Source: an uncultured Porphyromonadaceae bacterium
Lineage (GTDB): Bacteria; Bacteroidota; Bacteroidia; Bacteroidales; Muribaculaceae
DNA length: 64,000 nt
Assembly: GCA_947175205.1 (NCBI GenBank)
Contig: CAMWLS010000003.1
Location: 1 to 64,000, forward strand
Direction of reading: 5' to 3'
Shown: positions 54,040 through 61,228 of the stretch, piece by piece
Position numbering within the stretch: position 1 is the stretch's first letter
How the letters are laid out: each line of letters begins with the position of its first letter
Made by a program: the position numbers and the translations under genes
The notes under the pieces: generated by a model
Seen by the model: the letters and a program-made list of their open reading frames with translations, nothing else
Told to the model about the DNA's origin: nothing
The model's database searches: none

Positions 54040-55185
54040 ATGGCAAAGAAAATTATGTCTAAGGAATCACTTTTTCAGCAGAACGCGGCAGATTATAACA
54101 TCGCTGTCCGGACAATAAAGGACGCTATTCTGCGCAGTCAGTATCAGGCTGCAAAGTTAGTTAACCGTGAAATGCTCTCACTCTATTATGGAATCGGGCG
54201 GTATATTTCATTGAACTCTCGGGAGGGTTTCTGGGGGACTGGTGCTATAAGAACCATCTCAGAAAGACTCCGCAAGGAATTGCCGGGACTAAAAGGCTTT
54301 TCTCAGACCAATCTCAAATATATGAGAATTTTTTATGAGGAATGGTCACCAATTATCAACTCAAAATATTCTAAATCGTCAGCCGCGGCTGACGAAATTG
54401 ACACCGACTCCCTTCTACCGGTTAAACCGTCAGCTGTGGTTGACGATTTAGAAAGATTTCTCAATCTAAGTTTCAGCCACCATATCATAATCTTGGCAGA
54501 AGAGAAGAATATTGAAAAACGCTGGAAATATATCAGTCTTGCAACTGATAACAGATGGGATAAACGTTTTCTCAAATCACAAATAAAAGATAATGCAGCG
54601 GATAAATATGGCGCGATGCCGTCAAACTTTGGCGTAACAATCAAGGATAGCCGCGATGCTGTTAAAGCTCTGAATATGTTCAAAGACGAGTATCTGCTTG
54701 ATTTTATCAATACTGAGGAAATAGGCATCCGTGACCTTGCGGACATAGATGAGCGTGTGGTTGAGAAAGAGATAATCCATAACATCAAGAAGTTCATAAT
54801 GACTTTCGGACGCGATTTTGCTTTTGTAGGCAATCAATATCATCTTGAGGCATTTTCAGAAGACTTCTTCCCTGACCTGTTGTTTTTCAACAGAGAATTG
54901 AATTGTCTTGTAGTGGTGGAGCTGAAGACTGGGACCTTCAAGCCAGGTTATCTTGCTCAGCTTATGACATATCTGCGCATTTTGGATGACAAAGTGAGAA
55001 AGCCTCACGAGAATCCTTCCATCGGAATCGTGCTGTGCAAGACTGCAAATAAGGACTTTGTAGAGTACGTGATACAGGATTATGCCAAGCCTATGGGGGT
55101 AGCCACATACCGTCTCAGTGAGGATATGCCTGAGAAATTGCGTGAGGCTCTGCCGGATGTCGAGGAATTGAAAAAGTTACTCTGA
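54040..55185 (+). CDS. DUF1016/YhcG-family PD-(D/E)xK nuclease, gene 2
   Basis: 381 aa. The N-terminal DUF1016_N domain (about 15-190: YNIAVRTIKDAILRSQYQAAKLVNREMLSLYYGIGRYIS..LKGFSQTNLKYMRIFYEEW) and the C-terminal nuclease domain are both complete. The latter has FAFVGNQYHLEAFSEDFFPDLLFFNRELNCLVVVELKTGTFKPGYLAQLMTYL (Asp, Glu-x-Lys) and NPSIGIVLCKTANK. Two related palindromes encode the linker residues SSAAADE and PSAVVDD. It is a homologue of gene 1 about 5 kb away but diverged. Role: probable DNA nuclease linked to defence or mobile elements. Confidence 0.9.
   Translation: MAKKIMSKESLFQQNAADYNIAVRTIKDAILRSQYQAAKLVNREMLSLYYGIGRYISLNSREGFWGTGAIRTISERLRKELPGLKGFSQTNLKYMRIFYEEWSPIINSKYSKSSAAADEIDTDSLLPVKPSAVVDDLERFLNLSFSHHIIILAEEKNIEKRWKYISLATDNRWDKRFLKSQIKDNAADKYGAMPSNFGVTIKDSRDAVKALNMFKDEYLLDFINTEEIGIRDLADIDERVVEKEIIHNIKKFIMTFGRDFAFVGNQYHLEAFSEDFFPDLLFFNRELNCLVVVELKTGTFKPGYLAQLMTYLRILDDKVRKPHENPSIGIVLCKTANKDFVEYVIQDYAKPMGVATYRLSEDMPEKLREALPDVEELKKLL
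54376..54445 (+). repeat. Two related palindromes inside DUF1016 gene 2
   Basis: TCGTCAGCCGCGGCTGACGA at 54376-54395 is a perfect 20-bp palindrome. At 54428-54445 CGTCAGCTG/TGGTTGACG is a copy that still pairs throughout if G.U pairs are allowed. Both are in frame in the domain linker. Confidence 0.85.
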
Positions 55186-55278
55186 ACCATCGGGGTGGAA
55201 ATAGCTGATAGCCGGTGGCGCACTCTCCATAATTTTTACTATTTTTACGGTCCGAACAAAAATACCCCCAACTGAACC

Positions 55279-56307
55279 ATGGCAGCTCCAGCTACTACTT
55301 ACGACGGCCTGAAACGTGACATCCGCGCCGGAAAACTTGCTCCCGTTTACCTTCTTCACGGTGAGGAGGGTTACTTCATTGACTCCCTGGTGAAAGAGTT
55401 TGATGCCCTTGTTCCGGAAGAAGAAAAAGACTTTAACGAGCATATTTTCTATGCCCCGGAGACACCTCCCGGACGTGTCATGGATGTGTGCATGCAGGTT
55501 CCCATGATGGCTGAGCGCCAGGTGGTGATTGTAAAAGAAGGACAAGCCGTGCGTGCCGATGAGTTGAACAGATATCACAAATATGTCCGTAACCCATCTC
55601 CATCAACGATTCTGGTAATCTGCTGCCGGGGCGCGGTGGCTAAAGGTAAGGAATTGATGGCTGCCATGAAAGCAAACGGCGTGATATTCGAGTCCAAGAA
55701 AATTCCTGATTATAACATATCTCCCCATATCAGCGGCTATATAACCTCCTTGGGGCTGGGACCTGATCCCAAGGCTGTGGAGATGCTTCACCAGCACGTG
55801 GGCACAGACCTGAGCAGACTGTACAATGAGATTGACAAGCTGGGCGCCATCCTCCCCAAAGGCGCGCGTGTAACCCCTGAGGTGGTGGAAACATATGTGG
55901 GTATCAGCAAGGATTACAACAACTTTGAGCTCATTGATGCCATTGCCGCCCGTGACAAGCTGAAAGTGTACCGCATTGCAGAGTATTTCCGCGCCAACCC
56001 GAAAGCCAATCCTCTGGTTCTGACCTGCGCTGCTCTGTTCTCTTTCTTTGCTGACTTACTGAGCTGTTATTATGCCCCGGACCGCAGCGAAAAAGGTCTA
56101 ATGGCCACTCTGAAACTGAAATTCCCCATTCAGCTCAGACGTTACCGCGTGGCCATGAATAATTACAATGCCTTTCAGATTATTGAAATTATACATGCCA
56201 TAAGGGAGTTTGACAGTATGTCCAAGGGAAACGGCTCACGGCGCGGTGAGCATCAGCTTTTTGCTGAGCTACTGCATCACATTCTCAGCGCCCAAGGGGT
56301 TATATAA
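55279..56307 (+). CDS. holA: DNA polymerase III subunit delta
   Basis: 342 aa. YLLHGEEGYFIDSLVKEFD at the N-terminus, MMAERQVVIVKEGQ, DLSRLYNEIDKLGAIL and the C-terminal FQIIEIIHAIREFDSMSKGNGS are typical of HolA. It opens the sliding clamp as part of the clamp loader. It starts 93 bp after the DUF1016 gene and marks the return to core genome. Confidence 0.95.
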   Translation: MAAPATTYDGLKRDIRAGKLAPVYLLHGEEGYFIDSLVKEFDALVPEEEKDFNEHIFYAPETPPGRVMDVCMQVPMMAERQVVIVKEGQAVRADELNRYHKYVRNPSPSTILVICCRGAVAKGKELMAAMKANGVIFESKKIPDYNISPHISGYITSLGLGPDPKAVEMLHQHVGTDLSRLYNEIDKLGAILPKGARVTPEVVETYVGISKDYNNFELIDAIAARDKLKVYRIAEYFRANPKANPLVLTCAALFSFFADLLSCYYAPDRSEKGLMATLKLKFPIQLRRYRVAMNNYNAFQIIEIIHAIREFDSMSKGNGSRRGEHQLFAELLHHILSAQGVI

Positions 56308-56327
56308 AATCCTCAGCGCTCCGGGTG

Positions 56328-58157
56328 TTATCTGAAATAGCCCCCTGCTACCATCAGCTCAGATATCTGCCACATATTCTCCATGGCATCAGCCTGCGTA
56401 GCGTCAGGTGTTCCGTATACGCGCCCAAAGGCATCCTTGGCATAATTCAGCATAGTGTCAGCCAGCACACTACGTCCCACACCGGGGAACTCATAATCAT
56501 CCACTCCCATAATCTGAAGAACAGTTGGGAAGACATCCACCTGTCCTATGAAGCGGTCACTATGCTCAGCCTTACACATTCCGGAGTTAAGCACCATGAA
56601 CAGTACCCTGTCACTTATCCAGCCCTGCGGCAGACAGCGCGCTCGCGGCTCATGGTCTGAAGCAATTACAATTACAGAGTCATCATAAATCCCCCTCTTT
56701 TTCAGCTCATTCAGGAAAGAGCCTAACGCTGCATCCGTTAAGCGAAGCTGCTCCAGATAGTTACGGCTGCGTTCATCTGGGAACACGCTCCGGGCAGCTG
56801 AGATATCCGTCACGGCTGGAGCCGAATCATACGGGTCATGCATGGACAGAGTTATAACACTCATAAAAAACGGTTTACCGGTGGAGTTCAGCCGTATGGC
56901 CTCAAGGAGGGCACGGTTGAAGATTACTTCATCCTTAAGCCAGTACCCTATGTCACTGGGTAAAAAATTGTCATAACCATAACTCTGGTTTGTGTGGTTA
57001 TGATTATAGAATGTGGGAGGCTCTCCACACACTTCAGAACTCTCATAGCCTTTCAGTGCCCGGGCAAGTCCGGGATAAGTGGCCTGTGGGTAACGCTTGG
57101 CAAGAACTGCATTTCTCAGAGGCAACAGTCCGGTGTTGTATATGAACTGACCGTCAGAAGAGCGTCCGTGATTAGTCTGGGGTATTACTGAGGTAAAGAC
57201 CAGAGAGGAAGAGTCAGCCATGAGCGATGAAAGTACAGGGGCAACGGGGGCTCCGTTTACTGTCATCGCAGCCGCCTCTGATGAGAGGCTCTCAACTATA
57301 ATAAAGATGAGATTACGTGAGCGATTTCTAACAAAATCAGCACAGCTGTCCACTACCGGCCGACCGGCTTTCATACATTGCCTCCGTGCCTCCCAGAATG
57401 AATTCACCTTCTCACGTTCATCCCTGGTCAGGCTTCTGGAGAACCATATATCCTCCGCCTGATAAAAAAGATAAGAGATAAAACCCAGCCGCTCAAGGTG
57501 CTGGGACATCTTATAAGACTTATTATATGTGAAGGTATAATACACGTCCATCATTTTGGATAAGGGAGCATTTACGTGGTAAAACCTGTTCACATAATCA
57601 GCCCTGTCTCTGAATCCAAAGTAAAACAGCGGTATCCACAACACCAGTGCGCCCACTTTTATATCAGTTTCGAAACGCCCTTGTCTAAGAGGCCTCCTTA
57701 ACAAAATCACCAGAACCGTGAAAGCCACCGGGAGCGCCAATAAGGCCAGGTCTTCTGCACTAAGCTGTTCCAGCGCACCGTCAACCACGCGGTCAGACAA
57801 ATTCTGTGCCATCAACATCATATCCAGCGGCATCAGATCATAGAATGCCCTGACATACCACAGGTTAACATAACAGAAAGCCGTTACCAGCCATACAGGC
57901 AACAGTACCGTCCAGCGCCAGCACGGCCCTAATAAGAAATAAAACATCAGTATGAACCACACGTCAGCAACCAGCGTTAGATGACGCACATCAATCCACG
58001 CATTTATGGGGCGTGTCATGTCCATGAACATGCTGAACTGCAGATAGCACACCAGATATGCCAGGACAAAAATCAGCGTTGGCACAATCAGAGCATGTGA
58101 TTTCAGCATTTCAGAAATAACCTTCTTTGCTTTACTGAGAGTAATCTTCATAGGCAT
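56328..58157 (-). CDS. LTA-synthase-like sulfatase-fold membrane protein
   Basis: 609 aa. About five N-terminal membrane segments are followed by a periplasmic sulfatase-fold domain (from about residue 280). Key motifs are FIIVESLSSEAA (metal Glu), NHGRSSDGQFIYNTGLLPL, where Ser takes the place of the usual Thr nucleophile, and VIASDHEPRA (metal Asp-His). The family includes LtaS and phosphoglycerol transferases; a phosphoglycerol or phosphoethanolamine transfer to an envelope glycan or lipid is likely. Start at 58157 or at the Met two codons later. Confidence 0.88.
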   Translation of the reverse strand: MPMKITLSKAKKVISEMLKSHALIVPTLIFVLAYLVCYLQFSMFMDMTRPINAWIDVRHLTLVADVWFILMFYFLLGPCWRWTVLLPVWLVTAFCYVNLWYVRAFYDLMPLDMMLMAQNLSDRVVDGALEQLSAEDLALLALPVAFTVLVILLRRPLRQGRFETDIKVGALVLWIPLFYFGFRDRADYVNRFYHVNAPLSKMMDVYYTFTYNKSYKMSQHLERLGFISYLFYQAEDIWFSRSLTRDEREKVNSFWEARRQCMKAGRPVVDSCADFVRNRSRNLIFIIVESLSSEAAAMTVNGAPVAPVLSSLMADSSSLVFTSVIPQTNHGRSSDGQFIYNTGLLPLRNAVLAKRYPQATYPGLARALKGYESSEVCGEPPTFYNHNHTNQSYGYDNFLPSDIGYWLKDEVIFNRALLEAIRLNSTGKPFFMSVITLSMHDPYDSAPAVTDISAARSVFPDERSRNYLEQLRLTDAALGSFLNELKKRGIYDDSVIVIASDHEPRARCLPQGWISDRVLFMVLNSGMCKAEHSDRFIGQVDVFPTVLQIMGVDDYEFPGVGRSVLADTMLNYAKDAFGRVYGTPDATQADAMENMWQISELMVAGGYFR

Positions 58158-58230
58158 AATCCCACGTGACGGGAAGTGTCAAAACAAGTGTAAATATGAC
58201 ATTGAACATGCAAATTTACTCACTTTTTTT

Positions 58231-58238
58231 TAACTTTG
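58231..58238 (+). promoter_or_regulatory. -7 box before ssb
   Basis: TAACTTTG is an exact match, 27 bp before the ssb ATG. Confidence 0.6.
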
Positions 58239-58265
58239 TAAACTCACATGCAATAAAGCACACCC

Positions 58266-58601
58266 ATGAACAAAGTATTTCTGCTGGGGCACACCGGCAC
58301 AGACCCCTCTATCAGATATGTAGAACACCGTCCGGTGGCAAGTTTCACACTTGCCACCAATGAGCCGCCGCGCGTGCTGGCAGACGGCACACGGATACCG
58401 GAACGCACTGAATGGCATAACGTGGTGATGACAGATGAGCACGCTGAATTTGCTGAAAAATACATCCGCAAAGGCACACGGCTTATGCTGGAAGGGACTC
58501 TCCGCACCCGCATATGGGAGGACCGTACGGCCATAAAGCGCAAGGTGACAGAAGTATATGTACTGTCCTTTGAAGTTCTGGGGCGCGCCGGCGGACAGTA
58601 A
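58266..58601 (+). CDS. ssb: Single-stranded DNA-binding protein
   Basis: 111 aa OB-fold: MNKVFLLGHTGTDPSIRYVEHRPVASFTLATNE, TEWHNVVM, AEKYIRKGTRLMLEGTLRTRIWED and TEVYVLSFEVLG are standard SSB motifs. The acidic C-terminal tail of housekeeping SSB is missing (it ends GRAGGQ), so this is a short form that may be a second SSB rather than the main replicative one. It has its own -7 box and is divergent from the LTA-synthase-like gene. Confidence 0.92.
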   Translation: MNKVFLLGHTGTDPSIRYVEHRPVASFTLATNEPPRVLADGTRIPERTEWHNVVMTDEHAEFAEKYIRKGTRLMLEGTLRTRIWEDRTAIKRKVTEVYVLSFEVLGRAGGQ

Positions 58602-58613
58602 AGCAGTCCTCTA

Positions 58614-58670
58614 AGAAAGGCGTGTAAGTTTAAGAAAGGCGTATAGGTTAAGAAGGGCGTGTAAGTTTAA
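58614..58670. repeat. Short tandem repeat between ssb and nagA
   Basis: Three units related to AAGAAAGGCGTGTAAGTTT occur in a row. The first and third end GCGTGTAAGTTTAAG or similar and the middle one is GCGTATAGGTTAAG. Confidence 0.75.
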
Positions 58671-59833
58671 GCCTGGGGCTCAATTTCCACCTCGCGGCCC
58701 ATCTGAATAACGCCTGTGAGGTTAAGATCCTGGTCAAACATCATCACATCCGCATCCTTACCGTGCTGCAAGCTTCCCTTGCGGTCATAGACACCCATGA
58801 TGCGCGCAGGCGTTTCAGAGGCCATACGAGCAACATCTTCAATAGGGATACCGGCCTTCTGCACTGCAACACGTACCAGACGGTCCATGGTGGCTATGGA
58901 GCCGGCAAGTGCTGAGCGGTCAGCCAACTTACATACTCCATCCTCAATTATCACTCGCGGGTCAAAGGCAGTCTTGCTGTCAGAGGCCGCACACGCCAGG
59001 GCGTCAGTTATGAGCGCGGTACCGCCGGCACCTTTGAACTTGTGAATCAGTTTCAGAATCACCGGGGGCACATGAATGCCGTCAGCAATCATTTCCACAG
59101 TCATGCCATCTGTGAGATATACCGCTTCCACGGTTCCGTCATGACGATACATACCCTCCTTATGACTGGCCGTCATGGCGTCATAAAAGTGGGTGGCATG
59201 ACTGAAACCAGCCTCCGCACCACGCGTAACTTCGGGCAGGCGGGCTGCAGTATGAGCCAGCGCCACAAGTATGCCCTTACTTCTTAAATAGCGTGCAAAA
59301 TCCTCTGAGCCTTCCATTTCAGGAGCGGCGTCCCAGCGTTTTATACAGCGGAACTCCTCCACCAGAGGTACATATTCCTTAGGGTCAGCTATACGGATGT
59401 TCTCGCGCAGCTGGCCGCCCGCCATCTTGGGATTAAAATAAGGGCCTTCCAGATGCAGTCCCAGCACACCGCTCATGGGGTCAGCCATAAGCTGCTCACA
59501 TGTTACGGCAGCCTCACATATCATGGGTACGGTGGATGAAGAAAGCGTGGGAAATATAGATGTAGTACCATGCTTACGGTGCGCTTCAATGGCTGTCTCA
59601 AAAGCCTCCTTCGAGCCTTCCATGAAGTCACGCCCGCCTCCGCCGTGAACGTGCATATCTATACCACCGGGGAGGACATATCCTCCCTGGGCGTCAATAA
59701 CCTTATCTACATTAGAAAGCGCATGGCTATGATTAAGAACGTCACGGATGACATGGTCTCGTATAAGCAAAGAGCCATCATTAATCCATCCGTTAGGAGT
59801 AAAAATCTTACCGTTTATAATTTGGGTCAGCAT
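58667..59833 (-). CDS. nagA: N-acetylglucosamine-6-phosphate deacetylase
   Basis: 388 aa amidohydrolase. Metal motif GGIDMHVHGGGGRDFMEG, LGLHLEGPYFNP (metal Glu), ALAHTAA and GFSHATHFYDAMT (metal His), and ALITDALACA (catalytic Asp) are intact. It releases acetate from GlcNAc-6-phosphate in amino sugar recycling. The 66 bp between ssb and this gene contain a triplicated 14- to 17-bp motif (AAGAAAGGCGTGTAAG type). Confidence 0.95.
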   Translation of the reverse strand: MLTQIINGKIFTPNGWINDGSLLIRDHVIRDVLNHSHALSNVDKVIDAQGGYVLPGGIDMHVHGGGGRDFMEGSKEAFETAIEAHRKHGTTSIFPTLSSSTVPMICEAAVTCEQLMADPMSGVLGLHLEGPYFNPKMAGGQLRENIRIADPKEYVPLVEEFRCIKRWDAAPEMEGSEDFARYLRSKGILVALAHTAARLPEVTRGAEAGFSHATHFYDAMTASHKEGMYRHDGTVEAVYLTDGMTVEMIADGIHVPPVILKLIHKFKGAGGTALITDALACAASDSKTAFDPRVIIEDGVCKLADRSALAGSIATMDRLVRVAVQKAGIPIEDVARMASETPARIMGVYDRKGSLQHGKDADVMMFDQDLNLTGVIQMGREVEIEPQA

Positions 59834-60145
59834 GATTTCAGATATATTGCTTTAAGGTGATGTAAAGATAAGTAAAAAAGGAGTAAAACACCCTGCGAAA
59901 AACATTATTTTATTGTTGTTAACACATTTTCAACTTATACTAACATCTAAAGACTTGATTTGGGACTTAGATAAAAATTGAAGTAAAAATTTTTGGCAGA
60001 ATCAAAAAAAAGTTGTTACTTTGCGCTCTGTTTATGGCACCTCCTTAAAAGCACGGGAGAAGATGCACTCCCGGGTGATATGAGAAGTGAGATGGCGGCC
60101 ATGACAGTTGAGAAGAAAAAACTTAAAGATAAACCCGTAACAGCC
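59834..60145 (+). promoter_or_regulatory. Promoter and leader of the rpmB-rpmG cluster
   Basis: TTTG at 59992-59995, a 20-bp gap and TTACTTTG at 60016-60023 (one mismatch to TAnnTTTG) form a promoter. The leader of about 115 nt holds a hairpin, CGGGAG/CTCCCG at 60054-60073. A possible leader-based regulation is speculative. The rest of this 312-bp gap is AT-rich with no gene. Confidence 0.6.
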
Positions 60146-60409
60146 ATGTCAAAGATTTGTCAAATCACTGGTAAGAAAGCAATGGTGGGCAACAATGTGT
60201 CACACTCAAAGCGCCGTACCAAACGCAAATTTAACGTAAACCTCTTCAACAAGAAATTCTTCTGGCCGGAGCAGGAGATTTGGATTAGCCTGACTATATC
60301 AGCAGCCGGTCTCCGCACCATCAACAAGTTAGGACTGGACGCAGCCATGCGCCAGGCAGCTGAGAAAGGTTACTTAACTGATAAAGACATAAAATTCATA
60401 GGTTTCTAA
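60146..60409 (+). CDS. rpmB: 50S ribosomal protein L28
   Basis: 87 aa from ATG 60146 ([34 protein letters not shown]). Longer in-frame starts upstream would add a nonconserved extension through the promoter and leader. The C-terminus [25 protein letters not shown] is conserved. It is the first gene of a ribosomal cluster with L33 and a DUF4295 protein. Confidence 0.97.
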   Translation: MSKICQITGKKAMVGNNVSHSKRRTKRKFNVNLFNKKFFWPEQEIWISLTISAAGLRTINKLGLDAAMRQAAEKGYLTDKDIKFIGF

Positions 60410-60413
60410 GAAG

Positions 60414-60602
60414 ATGGCAAAGAAAGCAAAAGGAAATCGTGTGCAGGTAATCCTTGAGTGCACCGAACATAAGGCAAGCGGTATGCCCGGAACTTCACGT
60501 TATATCACAACCAAAAACCGCAAGAACACTACAGAGCGCCTGGAGCTTAAGAAATACAATCCCATCCTGAAGCGCGTAACTGTACACAAAGAAATTAAGT
60601 AA
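60414..60602 (+). CDS. rpmG: 50S ribosomal protein L33
   Basis: 62 aa: [50 protein letters not shown], the Cys-poor L33 type. It starts 4 bp after rpmB. Confidence 0.97.
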   Translation: MAKKAKGNRVQVILECTEHKASGMPGTSRYITTKNRKNTTERLELKKYNPILKRVTVHKEIK

Positions 60603-60628
60603 TACCCCACCCTTAAAAATATAAAGAT

Positions 60629-60778
60629 ATGGCAAAGAAAACCGTCGCATCACTTCAGAAGGGCGAAGGCCGTACTTATAGCAAGGTCATCAAGATGGTG
60701 AAGTCACCCAAGACCGGAGCTTATGTATTCAAAGAAGAAATGGTTCCCAACGAGGCTGTAAAAGACGCCCTGAAGTAA
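60629..60778 (+). CDS. DUF4295 family small protein
   Basis: 49 aa: MAKKTVASLQKGEGRTYSKV..., ending PNEAVKDALK. This very small Bacteroidetes protein typically follows L28 and L33; its placement 26 bp after rpmG supports it. Its function is unknown but is presumably ribosome-linked. Confidence 0.9.
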   Translation: MAKKTVASLQKGEGRTYSKVIKMVKSPKTGAYVFKEEMVPNEAVKDALK

Positions 60779-60800
60779 GAACCCGCAAACATACATTATT

Positions 60801-60840
60801 GCAGCGGCTGTGCATTCCGGCACAGCCGCTGCTGCATTTT
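60801..60840 (+). terminator. Terminator of the L28-L33-DUF4295 cluster
   Basis: GCAGCGGCTGTGC pairs with GCACAGCCGCTGC (13-bp perfect arms, 6-nt loop), then TGCATTTTAT. Confidence 0.85.
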
Positions 60841-61071
60841 ATCTCCCCCCCTCCTTTACTGATAAATGTTTTTGATTCCGCTACCGTCAGGTTCATTGCC
60901 TTCACCACACTGATCAAAACTTTTTGGGTGTACATGATAAGTAAATACAGGAGGGTCAACCAGCTCTAACATAAATGCAAATAATGGCGCATATGTGCAG
61001 GAATATTCCCAATGATAGGAAGGTTAGAGGAATAATGGAGGAAAATTGGAGAAGATTAGGCCATCTAAGTC

Positions 61072-61102
61072 TTGGTGGATATTATAAAAAGTGTTATTTT
61101 TG
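61072..61102 (+). promoter_or_regulatory. Promoter of the DUF4493 lipoprotein gene
   Basis: TTGG at 61072-61075, 19 bp, and TATTTTTG at 61095-61102 (exact -7). The AT-rich leader would be about 120 nt. The remainder of 60841-61228 contains nothing else I can support. Confidence 0.5.
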
Positions 61103-61228
61103 TCCGAATGTTTTAATACACATTTTTACTACTTAATGTATTGCTAACAAACCTTTCAACATCTTGCTAAATTTGAAGCAAACATTTGAATTTTATAAAC
61201 TAACCAATATCATTTATTAGTTTTTATT

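Noticed and set aside
59993..60145. N-terminal extension of L28 by 51 residues
   Set aside because: It would run through the predicted promoter and leader. The conserved protein starts at [17 protein letters not shown].
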